A DNA stretch of 59,497 nt from Rubellimicrobium sp. (GCA_019454835.1 JACFNP010000017.1:1-59497); one strand, 5' to 3'; numbered from the stretch's first letter, positions 35,722 to 44,393 are shown. The notes: generated by a model from the letters alone, not told the origin. Numbers and translations: made by a program.

Positions 35722-36399
35722 TCAGCTCGCGATGTCGGGGATCACGGTCGGGGTTGCGTCGCCTTCGGCGGTGGCCGTGTCGGGGTTGCCTGCGGGGCGC
35801 GGCTTGCGGGTGCGGGGGGCGCGTGGCGGGCGGGCGGGTTCGGCGTCGGGCGCCCTTTCGGGCCGGGTGTCGCCGGTATCCGCCGTGGCGGCGCTGTCCT
35901 CGGGGCGCGGCGGCCGGGGCGCGCGCGGACGGCGCTGCTCGCGCGGGCGGTCGTCGGCACGGGCGTCGGGCCTGCCTTCGGGCAGTTCGACGAGCGTGCT
36001 GTCGGCATCTGCGGCGGGTGCGGCTTCGGCAGGCTCGGGCGCCGGGTCCGGGGTGTCGTCGCGGGGGTCGCGCTGGCTGCGGGCGCGGTCGCGGTCGGCC
36101 TGACGCTGGCGGTTCTGCTCTTCCTGTTCCTCGCGGGCGCGGTCCACCTCGCGCATCGCCTCGGCCAGCATCCGGGTATAATGTTCCGCGTGCTGGGCAA
36201 AGTTCTCCGCGTTCACGCGGTCGCCCGACAACTGGGCGTCGCGGTGCAGTTGCAGATATTTCTCGATGATCTGCTGCGGCGTGCCGCGCACCTTGCCCTC
36301 GGGGCCGGAGCTGTCGAAGACACGGTTGATGATGTTGCCGCCCGTCGGGCGGATGCTGCGGTTCTTGTTGCCCCGCGACCGGGTTTTGGAAGGTCTCAT
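35722..36399 (-). CDS. DUF4167 domain protein
   Basis: A 225-residue protein with the conserved alphaproteobacterial DUF4167 domain at the N-terminus (RGNKNRSIRPTGGNIINRVFDSSGPEGKVRGT up to ARNFAQHAEHYTRML-like sequence, residues about 8-80). A long disordered tail rich in arginine, proline, alanine and aspartate follows. The domain is basic and may bind RNA or DNA; no function is established that I can cite. It is always found next to prmC-prfA, as here, suggesting a link to translation. Confidence 0.82.
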   Translation of the reverse strand: MRPSKTRSRGNKNRSIRPTGGNIINRVFDSSGPEGKVRGTPQQIIEKYLQLHRDAQLSGDRVNAENFAQHAEHYTRMLAEAMREVDRAREEQEEQNRQRQADRDRARSQRDPRDDTPDPAPEPAEAAPAADADSTLVELPEGRPDARADDRPREQRRPRAPRPPRPEDSAATADTGDTRPERAPDAEPARPPRAPRTRKPRPAGNPDTATAEGDATPTVIPDIAS

Positions 36400-36631
36400 G
36401 TGGCTTTCGCTGTTGGCGATTGAAGCAAGCCGCCGGTCCTGGCCGTGTCGCACCCGCAGGTGCATGAAGCGGATATGGTCTGACGGCAATCGGAGGGGGG
36501 CGCTGGCCGCATCCCGCCGACAGTCCTGACTAAGCACTCATCCCCGGCAGGAGCAAGCGAAAATTGCTGCGAACGCGAATTATGCGGCAAATCGGTCGCG
36601 GTTTTCCGCTTACGGCCCGCTTGCGGCCCGC

Positions 36632-37459
36632 CTACGGACGGTGCGCGGCGATGATGCGCGGCTTGCCCGACAGGTCACGGTGCAGGCTGATGCCCGCGAA
36701 CGCGGCCCGCGCCAGCAGCGCGCGGACCGCATCGCCCTGCGCATGGCCGATTTCCAGCACCAGCCGCCCGCCGGGCACCATGACCGCCCCCGCCCCGGCG
36801 GCGATGGCGCGATAGGCGCCCAGCCCGTCGCCCTCGTCGGTCAGCGCGGCGCGCGGCTCATGCGCGAGTTCGGCGGCAAGGTCCGGCATCTCGGCCGCCG
36901 CGATATAGGGCGGGTTCGACACCACCAGATCGAAGCCGGTCTGCGCCAGCCCTGCAAACCAGTCGCCGTGATGAAAGCGCGCGCGCCCTGCAACGCCTAG
37001 GCGGGCGGCATTCTCGTGCGCCACCGCCAGCGCGGGCGCGGAAATGTCGGTGCCGGTGCCGGTGGCGCCGGGGCGTTCGGCCAGCAGCGTCAGCAGGATG
37101 CAGCCGGTGCCGGTGCCCAGATCGAGCACCCGCGCGAAGGGCGCGGCCAGCGCCGTCTCGACCAGATGTTCGGTTTCCGGGCGCGGGTCGAGCGTGTCGG
37201 CGGTGACGCGGAAGTCGCGCCCGTAAAACGCGCGCCGCCCGATGATCTGCGCCACGGGTTCGCGCGCCGCGCGGCGCGCGACAAGCGCCGCGAACCGCGC
37301 CAGCGCCTGCGCGTCGATGCCGTCGACATGCGCCGACAGCAGCCCCGGCGCGATCCCGCCCGCATGTTCGAGCAGGCGGCGCGCATCGCCTGCGGCGTCT
37401 TCGACCCCCGCCACGCGCAGCCGGGCGACGGCGTCGCGCAATGCCTCGCGCGGGGTCAT
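36632..37459 (-). CDS. prmC: peptide chain release factor N5-glutamine methyltransferase
   Basis: Methylates the glutamine of the GGQ motif in release factors. The 275-residue protein has an N-terminal helical domain, the [17 protein letters not shown] segment, the SAM motif [16 protein letters not shown] and the catalytic NPPY ([10 protein letters not shown]). It overlaps the end of its substrate gene prfA by four bases. Confidence 0.95.
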   Translation of the reverse strand: MTPREALRDAVARLRVAGVEDAAGDARRLLEHAGGIAPGLLSAHVDGIDAQALARFAALVARRAAREPVAQIIGRRAFYGRDFRVTADTLDPRPETEHLVETALAAPFARVLDLGTGTGCILLTLLAERPGATGTGTDISAPALAVAHENAARLGVAGRARFHHGDWFAGLAQTGFDLVVSNPPYIAAAEMPDLAAELAHEPRAALTDEGDGLGAYRAIAAGAGAVMVPGGRLVLEIGHAQGDAVRALLARAAFAGISLHRDLSGKPRIIAAHRP

Positions 37460-38508
37460 CCGGCTTCGGCCAGCGCATCCGCCTGCGCTTGCGCCTGCAA
37501 GGCGTCGATCACCTCGTCGAGATCGCCCTGCATGATCGCATCCAGCCGGTAGAGCGTCAGGTTGATGCGGTGGTCGGTCATGCGGCCTTGGGGAAAATTG
37601 TAGGTGCGGATGCGTTCGGAACGGTCGCCCGAGCCGACCTGCGCCTTGCGCGCCCCCGCCCGCGCGCTGTCGGCGCGGTCGCGCTCGGCCTGATAGAGCC
37701 GCGCGCGCAAAACCTGCATGGCGATGTCGCGGTTCTGATGCTGGGATTTCAGCGACGAGGTGACGACGATGCCCGACGGAAAATGGGTGATGCGCACCGC
37801 CGAATCGGTCTTGTTCACATGCTGGCCGCCCGCGCCGCTGGCGCGCATCGTGTCGATGCGGATGTCGGCGGGGTTGATCTCGATATCGACCGCCTCGGCT
37901 TCGGGAAGCACGGCGACGGTGGCCGCCGAGGTATGGATGCGGCCGCCCGCCTCGGTCACCGGGACGCGCTGGACGCGGTGGACGCCGGATTCGTATTTCA
38001 GCCGCGCGAACACCCCCTCGCCCGCGATGCGCGCCACGACCTCGCGGATGCCGCCAAGGTCGCTGACCTGTTCTTCCAGCACCTCGAACCGCCAGCCCCG
38101 CGATTCGGCGTAACGCTGATACATGCGCAGCAGATCGCCCGCAAACAGCGCCGCTTCCTCGCCCCCCGTTCCGGGGCGGATTTCAAGGATCGCGGGCCGC
38201 GCGTCGGCGGCATCCTTGGGCAGCAGCGCCAGACGCAGCGCCTGTCCGGCAGCTTCGAGCCGCGCCCGCAGGCCGGGGAGTTCGGCTTCGGCCAGCGCGC
38301 GCATCTCGGGGTCGGCCAGCAGCGCCTCGGTGGCGGCGATTTCATCCGCGAGCGCGGCATGGGCGGTGATGGTGTCCACCACCGGCCTGAGGTCGGCATA
38401 TTCGCGCCCGACCGACTGCAGCTCCGCCGGGGCCAGCCCCGCCTGCATCCGCGCCTCGAGAAAGGCGAAGCGGGCAAGGATGCGGTCGGTGGTGTCGCTG
38501 GAGATCAT
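37456..38508 (-). CDS. prfA: peptide chain release factor 1
   Basis: Recognises UAA and UAG stop codons. The 350-residue protein has the codon-reading tripeptide PVT (RVPVTEAGG) and the peptidyl-hydrolase motif [16 protein letters not shown], preceded by [15 protein letters not shown]. Followed on the same strand by prmC. Family A repeats lie upstream. Confidence 0.97.
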   Translation of the reverse strand: MISSDTTDRILARFAFLEARMQAGLAPAELQSVGREYADLRPVVDTITAHAALADEIAATEALLADPEMRALAEAELPGLRARLEAAGQALRLALLPKDAADARPAILEIRPGTGGEEAALFAGDLLRMYQRYAESRGWRFEVLEEQVSDLGGIREVVARIAGEGVFARLKYESGVHRVQRVPVTEAGGRIHTSAATVAVLPEAEAVDIEINPADIRIDTMRASGAGGQHVNKTDSAVRITHFPSGIVVTSSLKSQHQNRDIAMQVLRARLYQAERDRADSARAGARKAQVGSGDRSERIRTYNFPQGRMTDHRINLTLYRLDAIMQGDLDEVIDALQAQAQADALAEAG

Positions 38509-38567
38509 GCGCCGGGCTTTGCCTTGACGGCGGGGGGCCGGTCAAGGGGCGGGATCGGGTGTCGGGG

Positions 38568-38812
38568 GGGCTATCGGGCGAGGCGCCCTGCGCGGGTCGG
38601 TGTGGCGTCGCCGCCCGCAAATCCCGTCATTGCGAGGAGGCGAAGCCGACGAAGCAACCCCGAAGTTGTGTGTGAGAGGTCGAGATTGCTTCGCCTTGCG
38701 GCTCGCAATGACGGAGGGAACAGCGTCATTGCGAGGAGCCGCAGGCGACGCGGCAATCCCGAGGGCATTGAGTAAGCGGTCGGGGTTGCTTCGGCTTCGC
38801 CTCGCAATGACG
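38568..38812. repeat. flanking module plus two family A repeats
   Basis: The left extension begins CTATCGGGCGAGG at 38568 and runs into palindromes at 38625-38713 and 38724-38812. This fills the gap between prfA and the DUF6636 gene. Unlike the 12- and 28-kb units there is no matching right terminus, so one end may have been lost. Confidence 0.8.
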
Positions 38813-38824
38813 AACCACCCCCGC

Positions 38825-39238
38825 TCAGAACACCCGTTGCGCGGCGCGGGCGACGGCGAAGCCGTGGCCCTGGCGGTTGGCGCAGACCATGCCGGTGGTG
38901 CGCGAGGTGCAGGTGATCGCGCCCAGCGTCCGTGACTGGCCGTAGGGCAGCGTCCAGGCGGTGCTGTCCCAGACCGTATCACCCGCACACAGCACCTGCC
39001 CCGCGCCTGCGGCGCCAACCTCGAAGGCAAAGCCGTAATCCTGCTGGCAGTCGCCGGAGTTGCGGAAGCTCGGCGTGTAGTCGCTGATGTCGCAGCGGGC
39101 ATAGCCGCCGTCCCAGGTGGCCATCATGCAGCTTATGTTGCCCGAAGGGGCGCGGAACAGCAGCATGTCCTGCGCGGCGGCGGGAACGGCGGGCAGGGTC
39201 AGGGCGCAGGCGGCAAGGGCAAGGGTCAGGGCGCGCAT
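38825..39238 (-). CDS. secreted DUF6636-type protein
   Basis: A 137-residue protein with a clear signal peptide (MRALTLALAACALTLPAVPAAA) and a small cysteine-rich periplasmic domain (FRAPSGNISCMMATWDGGYARCDI, DCQQDYGFAFEVG, LCAGDTVW, ITCTSRTTGMVCANRQGHGF). The six cysteines probably form three disulfides. The pattern fits the DUF6636 family; the function is unknown. It ends 12 bases from the repeat array. Confidence 0.72.
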   Translation of the reverse strand: MRALTLALAACALTLPAVPAAAQDMLLFRAPSGNISCMMATWDGGYARCDISDYTPSFRNSGDCQQDYGFAFEVGAAGAGQVLCAGDTVWDSTAWTLPYGQSRTLGAITCTSRTTGMVCANRQGHGFAVARAAQRVF

Positions 39239-39308
39239 CGCGGTCACCTCAGGCTGAACGGGCAGATCATCCCACCGCCCGGCACGGCCGGTGAACACGT
39301 TTGCGCGA

Positions 39309-40283
39309 TCAGGCCCCGGCGAAACCGGCGCGCGGCCAGAGGCACAGGCAGGCCAGTTCGACCGCCACATGCGCGCCCGCCACGGCGGTGACGGCGCCCG
39401 CGTCATAGGGCGGCGAGACCTCGACCACGTCGGCGCCGACCACGTTCACGCCCGCAAGCTCGCGCAGCAACGCCGCCGCCTGCCAGCTTGCCAGCCCGCC
39501 CCAGACCGGCGTGCCGGTGCCCGGCGCGAAGGCCGGGTCCAGCGCGTCGATGTCGAAGGTCAGATAGACCGGCCCCGCGCCCGCTACGGCGCGGATGCGG
39601 GCCACGGTGGCGGCGACGCCCGCCTCATGGACCTCGCGCGCGGCGATCTGCGTGACGCCCGGCCAGGACGGCCCGGCGGTGCGGATGCCGACCTGCACCG
39701 CGCGGGCCGGATCGACCAGCCCCTCGCGCATCGCCTTGTAAAGAAACGTGCCGTGGTCGATGCGCGCCGGGCTGTCGTCCTGCCACAGGTCGGAATGGGC
39801 GTCGAAATGCACCAGGCCCAGCGGCCCGTGCCGCGCGGCATGGGCGCGCAAGAGCGGCAGGGTGATCGAATGGTCGCCGCCCAGCGCCAGCAGCGGCGCG
39901 CCCGAGGCGATGATCTGCGCCGCCCGTTCCTGAAGGGCGGCAGGAAAGCGCGCGGTCTCGGCATAGTCGAAGGCCAGATCGCCGGTATCGACGATGGCGC
40001 AGGCGGTCAGCATGTCGAAGGGCCAGCCGAACGGCGGGTCGCCCGGTTGCAGGGCGGATGCCTCGCGGATCGCGCGCGGGCCGAAGCGGGCGCCGGGGCG
40101 GTTGGTCACCGCCTGATCGAAGGGCACGCCGAGAACCGCCAGATCGACGCCGCTCAGGTCATGGCTGTAGCGGCGGCGCAGGAACGAGGTCGCGCCCGCG
40201 AAGGGCGCCTCGAAGGACAGGCCGCGCAGGTCGTCGCGCGTGAAGGCATGGTCGATCTGGCTTGCGGCATCCTCGAGCGCCAT
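39309..40283 (-). CDS. speB: agmatinase/ureohydrolase family protein
   Basis: Binuclear-manganese ureohydrolase of the arginase/agmatinase family, 324 residues. All metal-binding motifs are present: LALGGDHSIT, VHFDAHSDLW and LTFDIDALDPAFAPGTGTP. Agmatinase (agmatine to putrescine and urea) is most likely, but guanidino acid hydrolases look alike by eye. The ATG at 40281-40283 is preferred; a GTG 21 bases upstream is in frame. A run of ten G residues lies two bases before the ATG. Confidence 0.85.
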   Translation of the reverse strand: MALEDAASQIDHAFTRDDLRGLSFEAPFAGATSFLRRRYSHDLSGVDLAVLGVPFDQAVTNRPGARFGPRAIREASALQPGDPPFGWPFDMLTACAIVDTGDLAFDYAETARFPAALQERAAQIIASGAPLLALGGDHSITLPLLRAHAARHGPLGLVHFDAHSDLWQDDSPARIDHGTFLYKAMREGLVDPARAVQVGIRTAGPSWPGVTQIAAREVHEAGVAATVARIRAVAGAGPVYLTFDIDALDPAFAPGTGTPVWGGLASWQAAALLRELAGVNVVGADVVEVSPPYDAGAVTAVAGAHVAVELACLCLWPRAGFAGA

Positions 40284-40285
40284 CG

Positions 40286-40295
40286 CCCCCCCCCC
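40286..40295 (-). repeat. ten-residue homopolymeric G tract before agmatinase start
   Basis: Ten consecutive C on the plus strand (G on the coding strand) lie between a possible GTG start at 40302-40304 and the ATG at 40281-40283, within the ribosome-binding region. Such tracts slip during replication. If GTG is used, length changes would shift the frame relative to the ATG; if ATG is used, they would change the leader. Confidence 0.6.
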
Positions 40296-40339
40296 GGTTT
40301 TCACCCATGGCTACAGGCGGCAACGCCCTGCGGCAACCC

Positions 40340-40654
40340 TCACGACAAGAGCCGCAGCCCGACGATCCCCGCGACGATCAGCGCGATCGAGGCCAGCCGC
40401 AGCGCGCTTGCCGGTTCGGCGAACAGCATCATGCCGAGGATCGCGGTGCCGACGGTGCCGATCCCGGTCCAGACCGCATAGGCGGTGCCCAGGGGCAGCG
40501 CCCGCAGGGCCAGCCCCAGCAGCCAGACCGACAGCGCCATCGCCACGACCGTCGCCGCCGAGGGCCAGAGCCGGGTGAAGCCGTGCGAATATTTCAGGCC
40601 GATGGCCCAGCCGATCTCGAACAGGCCCGCCAGGAACAGGATCGCCCAGGCCAT
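40340..40654 (-). CDS. sugE: SugE/Gdx-type small multidrug-resistance family exporter
   Basis: A 104-residue, four-helix SMR protein. The central glutamate in [23 protein letters not shown] and the segment [17 protein letters not shown] match SugE/Gdx (guanidinium exporters) rather than EmrE. It would work as an antiparallel dimer. It starts one base after the stop of the GapR-like gene on the same strand. No guanidine riboswitch is visible upstream, consistent with its place as a second gene. Confidence 0.87.
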   Translation of the reverse strand: MAWAILFLAGLFEIGWAIGLKYSHGFTRLWPSAATVVAMALSVWLLGLALRALPLGTAYAVWTGIGTVGTAILGMMLFAEPASALRLASIALIVAGIVGLRLLS

Positions 40655-40655
40655 C

Positions 40656-40898
40656 TCAGAGCATCCCGAGCGCGGCCTTGTACATCTCGAGGATCGCCTC
40701 CTCCTCGGCGACATCGTCACGGTCGCGCTTGCGCAGGGCGATGATCTTGCGCAGCGCCTTCACGTCGAACCCGCGCCCTTTGGCCTCGGCCATGACTTCC
40801 TTCATGGCGTCGGTGGCTTCCTTCTTTTCCAGTTCAAGCGACTCGTAACGCTCGATGAAGGCCCGCAGTTCGTCACCGGCGGGGTTGGGATCGGTCAT
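40656..40898 (-). CDS. gapR: GapR-family (DUF2312) DNA-binding domain protein
   Basis: An 80-residue nucleoid-associated protein of the GapR/DUF2312 family, which in Caulobacter binds overtwisted DNA. The sequence [50 protein letters not shown] is the family signature apart from small changes: two long helices for dimerisation and DNA contact. An AAGGAG lies about seven bases before the ATG at 40896-40898; the longer frame (seven more residues) is less likely. Co-directional with sugE. Confidence 0.86.
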   Translation of the reverse strand: MTDPNPAGDELRAFIERYESLELEKKEATDAMKEVMAEAKGRGFDVKALRKIIALRKRDRDDVAEEEAILEMYKAALGML

Positions 40899-40989
40899 CT
40901 GGCTCTCCTTCAGGCGCAACTTCGCGGCTGGTTAGCCCCGCCGCATCCGCCGGGCAAGAGCGGGTTGCAGCGCGGCACGGCACCGGCTA

Positions 40990-41037
40990 GAGCATCTCGC
41001 AGTCGAATGGCAACATTTGACGCCCGAAATATTGCGA
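40990..41037 (-). repeat. family B hairpin repeat, diverged copy
   Basis: On the minus strand the core ends CTGCGAGATGCTC and contains GTCAAATG-TTGC-CATTCGAC, one pair short of a perfect stem. The outer arm is altered (TTGCGACAAAAC side). It lies between the divergent gapR and the 72-residue membrane protein gene, upstream of both, unlike most copies that lie between gene ends. Confidence 0.75.
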
Positions 41038-41076
41038 CAAAACAATAGGTTAAGCCTGGCCGCACGGCGGGAGGAC

Positions 41077-41295
41077 ATGATGGGACTGCTGATCTGGGGC
41101 GGCGCATGCGTCACGGTGCTGGGCTTCGCGGGCATCATCTGGAGCCTCGTCGCAGTCCTGCGCGCCCGCCGCTCGGCGCCGTCGGATGACGCATTGCGCG
41201 CCCGCATCGGTCGGATGATGCCGGTGAACCTTGCCGCGTTCCTGCTGTCGGTGCTGGGGCTGATGCTGGTCGTGCTGGGGATCGTGTTCGGCTGA
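41077..41295 (+). CDS. 72-residue two-helix membrane protein
   Basis: A small hydrophobic protein with helices at about 3-27 and 50-71 separated by a basic loop (RARRSAPSDDALRARIGR). No family is recognised. A GGGAGG ribosome binding site precedes tandem ATG codons at 41077 and 41080. Its TGA stop lies at the edge of a degenerate family B repeat (41294-41331), as also seen for phaG and glpK. Confidence 0.65.
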   Translation: MMGLLIWGGACVTVLGFAGIIWSLVAVLRARRSAPSDDALRARIGRMMPVNLAAFLLSVLGLMLVVLGIVFG

Positions 41296-41655
41296 AGCAT
41301 TTTGCAGGTGGATGGGCCATCCGCCACCCGCAAACCCCGTCACCCGCGAGCCCGCAACTCCCGTCATTGCGAGGCGCAAGCCGACGCGGCAACCTCGAAG
41401 GCATTGCGCGAGCGGTCGGGGTTGCTTCGTCGGCTGTGCCTCCTCGCAATGACGGGGATTTCTCGTCATTGCGAACGAAGTGAAGCAATCCATGCCGGGA
41501 GTGGCGCCCGGCCCCGTGGATTGCCGCGTCGGCTTCGCCTCCTCGCAATGACGAGATTTCTCACCGTCATTGCGAGGCGCAAGCCGAAGCAACCCCGACC
41601 GCTTGCGCGATGTCCTCGGGATTGCTTCGTCGGCTTCGCCTCCTCGCGGGTGACG
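41294..41655. repeat. degenerate family B repeat followed by three family A repeats
   Basis: 41294-41331 is a degenerate family B core (GCATTTTGCAGGTGGATG-GGC-CATCCGCC). A short stub GTCACCCGCGAG then leads to palindromes at 41362-41454, 41464-41553 and 41565-41655, the second being the GCAATCCA subtype. A terminus-like GATCGGCCCGGTTGCCCC follows at 41663-41680. These fill the whole 41296-41685 gap. Confidence 0.8.
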
Positions 41656-41685
41656 GAAGATGCGATCGGCCCGGTTGCCCCGCTC

Positions 41686-42972
41686 CTAGACCGCCCCCGC
41701 ATCCCCCCAGCGCCCGGCGACGAGAATGGCATGCCGGGCGATGTCGGGCATCTCCCAGACCGGGTCGCCTTGCGCCCAGCCCTCCATCTGCCGGGCCAGA
41801 ACGCCCTGCCCCAGCGCGATGCTGGCCAGGACCGGCCCGCCGCGCCAGCGCGGGAAGCCGGTCGCCATCACCGCCAGCGCATCGGCCTGCGCGGGCGAGT
41901 CCAGCGCACCGCCCGCCACCAGCCGCGCCGCCTCGGCCAGCAGCGCGGCGACGAGGCGGGTTGCGATCTCGGGACCGGCGCGCGGCGGCGGCGCGGTGCC
42001 CAGCGGCCCCTCGGCATGACCCCAGTGGCGCGCGGCGGCGTCGATGGTCCCCGGTGCCGTGCCCTCGCGGACCAGCGCCCGCGCCGCCAGCACCCAGGCG
42101 GCGCGCAAGGCCCCGGCAGCCTCCATCCCCGCCTGCGTCAGGGTCGGCGCCCCGTCCGTGGCGGCCGTCACGACCGGCGGGCCAAGGCGCCGCTCGGCCT
42201 GCATCAGGTAGCGCAGCGCCCGGCCGACAGGATCGGCGCGCGCGTCGGCCTCGGCCTCGGCGGCGAAGGCCAGCGCTTGCGGATCGGGCAGCAGCAACGC
42301 CGCCTCGACCGCGTCGAGCAGCCGCGCCGGAGCCGCCGCGACGCCCGGCCCCTGCGCCAGCGCCCGCCGCGCCGCCTGCACGGCGGCAAAATCCGCCGAC
42401 ACGTCGCCGCGCAGGCGCCGGGGCGGGGCCTGCACCAGCGTCCGCGCCCGCGCATGGGCCGCCTCACGATCCGGCACCAGCGCATCGACGAGGCCCAGCG
42501 CCAGCGCCTCGCGGGCGGGGATCCGCCGCCCCGACCCCGCGATCTCCAGCGCCGCCGCCCCGGCCAGATGCGTCAGCCGGACCACCGCACCGGCAGGCGG
42601 CAACAGCGCCATCTCCGCCTCGGGCCAGGCCAGCGCCGCGCCGTCCGCCATCACCCTCCCCTGCGCCGCCAGCGCCAGCGACGCCAGCGGCCCCGTCACC
42701 GGTCCGGCCAGCACAGCCACGACCGGCGGCGCCGCCGAAGCGATCCGCGCGGCCAGCGCCGCAAGACCCTCGGGCGGCACCAGCCCCGCCGGATCGACCG
42801 GGCCGTGGGCATTGCCGTGCAGATCGAGGATCACGCCCGGCAGCGCCGCGCAGGCGTCCAGCGCCTGCCCGAGCGCGGCGACATCGCCAGCCGCCAGCAC
42901 GCCCCCCGCCAGCGGCGGCAGTTCGATGACGCCGATTCCGTCCGATGCCCGGTGAATGATCCCCGTCCCCAT
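41686..42972 (-). CDS. FadB-like protein lacking the NAD-binding domain
   Basis: A 428-residue protein built like a multifunctional beta-oxidation enzyme with its centre missing. Residues about 1-185 are an enoyl-CoA hydratase domain (VVAVLAGPVTGPLASLALAAQGR, WPEAEMALLPPAGAVVRL, GRRIPAREALALGLVDALVP). A helical linker follows (185-255). Then come two 3-hydroxyacyl-CoA dehydrogenase C-terminal domains (VREGTAPGTIDAAARHWGHAEGPLG; EIATRLVAALLAEAARL...GFPRWRGGP). The Rossmann domain normally between linker and C-domains is absent. The usual GGGxEL glutamate loop of the hydratase reads GPLASLAL, so catalysis is doubtful. It lies 70 bases downstream of a persulfide-sensor-like repressor. Confidence 0.75.
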   Translation of the reverse strand: MGTGIIHRASDGIGVIELPPLAGGVLAAGDVAALGQALDACAALPGVILDLHGNAHGPVDPAGLVPPEGLAALAARIASAAPPVVAVLAGPVTGPLASLALAAQGRVMADGAALAWPEAEMALLPPAGAVVRLTHLAGAAALEIAGSGRRIPAREALALGLVDALVPDREAAHARARTLVQAPPRRLRGDVSADFAAVQAARRALAQGPGVAAAPARLLDAVEAALLLPDPQALAFAAEAEADARADPVGRALRYLMQAERRLGPPVVTAATDGAPTLTQAGMEAAGALRAAWVLAARALVREGTAPGTIDAAARHWGHAEGPLGTAPPPRAGPEIATRLVAALLAEAARLVAGGALDSPAQADALAVMATGFPRWRGGPVLASIALGQGVLARQMEGWAQGDPVWEMPDIARHAILVAGRWGDAGAV

Positions 42973-43042
42973 GCGCCAGTGATAGGCAACCACGCCCCGC
43001 CGGGCAACATCGCCCGGCCCGGAAGGCCACGATGCGACCGGA

Positions 43043-43372
43043 TCAGCGGGCCGGGGCGCGTCCGGGGGCGCAGAAGACCTCGTAGAGCCGTTCGAGGATC
43101 GGGGCGAGGCGCTCGTCGTTCAGGCGGTAGCGCACCGAGCGGCCGTCGCGGATACCCGCCACCAGCCCCTCGGCCCGCATCCGGGCAAGCTGGCCCGAGA
43201 CATAGGACTGGCTGGCACCGAGCGACTCTTCAAGCTGGCCGACGCACTGGTCGCCCGGCAGCAGCGCGCAAAGGATCCGCAGCCGCGACGGATTGGACAA
43301 CAGTTTCAGGAGCGAGGCAGCCTCGTCGGCCGCCGCATCGAGCGCGGTCACATCAACCCTGCTGCCGTCCAT
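43043..43372 (-). CDS. ArsR-family repressor, SqrR/BigR-like persulfide sensor
   Basis: A 109-residue winged-helix protein: LLKLLSNPSRLRILCALLPGDQCVGQLEESLGASQSYVSGQLARMRAEGLV carries the helix-turn-helix and VAGIRDGRSVRYRL the wing. Cys35 (in RILCALL) and Cys101 (in EVFCAPG) are 66 residues apart, the same spacing as the Cys41/Cys107 pair of SqrR and Cys42/Cys108 of BigR, which form a polysulfide bridge with reactive sulfur species. A third cysteine, Cys43, is also present. A good promoter lies upstream. The nearby target would be the FadB-like gene or a sulfide gene elsewhere. Confidence 0.82.
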   Translation of the reverse strand: MDGSRVDVTALDAAADEAASLLKLLSNPSRLRILCALLPGDQCVGQLEESLGASQSYVSGQLARMRAEGLVAGIRDGRSVRYRLNDERLAPILERLYEVFCAPGRAPAR

Positions 43373-43416
43373 CGACGTTCTCCTGCGTTGCGGTTAATCA
43401 TACGGATTGTGGAATG

Positions 43417-43445
43417 TTTATAGGCGATCGGCCCGCCTGTTGCAA
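43417..43445 (-). promoter_or_regulatory. sigma70-type promoter of the ArsR-family gene
   Basis: On the minus strand TTGCAA (43440-43445) and TATAAA (43417-43422) are separated by exactly 17 bases. Transcription should start near 43410, giving a leader of about 40 bases with AGGAG before the ATG. An AT-rich, partly symmetrical stretch, ATTCCACAATCCGTATGAT, overlaps the expected start and is a candidate operator for autoregulation. Confidence 0.65.
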
Positions 43446-43457
43446 CGGGCGTCGCCC

Positions 43458-43756
43458 GAAGGCAAGCCGTCCGGCGCACGGCAGGCGCCGTCCCCCGCGA
43501 GGCGGCCGTCATTGCGAGGAGCCGCAGGCGACGAAGCAACCCCGATGTTGGGTGTGAGCGGTCGAGGTTGCTTCGGCTTCGCCTCGCAATGACGGGATTT
43601 GCGGGCGCCAGCCCGCGCGCCCGATTGCCCTAGCCTGAAGGCAAGCCGTCCGGCACACGGCATCCCCCGTCATTGCGAGGAGGCGAAGCCGACGTGGCAA
43701 TCCACGGGGCCGGGACGGCACCCCGCATGGATGGATTCACGTCGTTCGCAATGACG
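43458..43756. repeat. duplicated unit containing two family A repeats
   Basis: A 26-bp stretch beginning GAAGGCAAGCCGTCCGG occurs at 43458-43483 and 43637-43662 with one mismatch. Each is followed by a palindrome copy (43508-43594 and 43668-43756). The first copy is followed by a shortened flanking module ending CGCCCGATTGCCCT. This looks like a tandem duplication of repeat plus flank. It fills the gap before the tRNA; nothing coding is seen. Confidence 0.78.
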
Positions 43757-43817
43757 AGCCCTCGCCCGCGCTTCGCCCTTGCAGGCGCCGCGCCGCCACA
43801 GTAAGGACGGCGCCGCG

Positions 43818-43891
43818 GCGGGTATGATGTAATGGCAGCCTGTCAGCTTCCCAAGCTGAACGCGCGGGTTCGATTCCCGCTACCCGCTCCA
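43818..43891 (+). tRNA. tRNA-Gly (CCC)
   Basis: A 74-base tRNA with encoded CCA. The acceptor GCGGGTA pairs with TACCCGC. The anticodon stem TCAGC/GCTGA encloses the loop TTCCCAA, giving anticodon CCC at 43850-43852, which reads GGG. The T arm is GCGGGTTCGATTCCCGC. It lies 4 bases from the convergent transglycosylase gene end. Confidence 0.95.
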
Positions 43892-43895
43892 GCCC

Positions 43896-44393
43896 CTATC
43901 GGCAGCCCGGCGCGATCTCGCGGTTGCGCAGGCCGGTGGCGACCAGCATGCAGCGGTCGCGGGCCTCGTAGTAATAGCCCGAGGCATAGCGGCGCACGGC
44001 GCCGTCCATGTCGCCGCCGCTCAGCAGCCAGGCGCCGCGCAGGTAGGCGCCGCCGTAGCGCAGGTTGGTCCCGGCATCGAGCAGGCCCTCGATCGGTCCG
44101 TCATAGCCCATGCCGCGCGCGGTTTCGGGCAGGATCTGCATGAGTCCGTAATAGGGTCCGTTGCGCGCCGCCGGATTGTAGCCGCTCTCGCGCTGGATCA
44201 CCCGGTGGATCAGCGCGGGCGGCATCCCGTATTCGGCGGCAAAGCTGTTCACCAGCCCGCGCATCTCGGGCGTCTCGCCCGTATGCAGCGTGCTGTCGGG
44301 CGCGCGGGTCTCGCGCGCGACCTCGGGGCCGTGGCCCGAACAGGCGGTGAGCAAGGCCAGCGCGAGCGCGGCAAGAAACGGGCGAGGCATCAT
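43896..44393 (-). CDS. lytic transglycosylase domain lipoprotein
   Basis: A 165-residue lipoprotein with signal peptide and lipobox LTAC (cysteine about residue 18) followed by a minimal SLT domain. IHRVIQRESGYNPAARNG carries the catalytic glutamate, and YYGLMQILPETARGMGY and LLDAGTNLRYGGAYL are the other SLT motifs. It would cleave peptidoglycan glycan strands from an outer-membrane anchor. AGGGA precedes the tandem ATG start. The 3' end almost meets the tRNA-Gly gene. Confidence 0.85.
   Translation of the reverse strand: MMPRPFLAALALALLTACSGHGPEVARETRAPDSTLHTGETPEMRGLVNSFAAEYGMPPALIHRVIQRESGYNPAARNGPYYGLMQILPETARGMGYDGPIEGLLDAGTNLRYGGAYLRGAWLLSGGDMDGAVRRYASGYYYEARDRCMLVATGLRNREIAPGCR

Noticed and set aside
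40656-40919. A guanidine riboswitch for the SugE-like exporter
   Set aside because: The exporter is the second gene after gapR with a one-base gap, and the 70-bp leader before gapR shows no matching structure.
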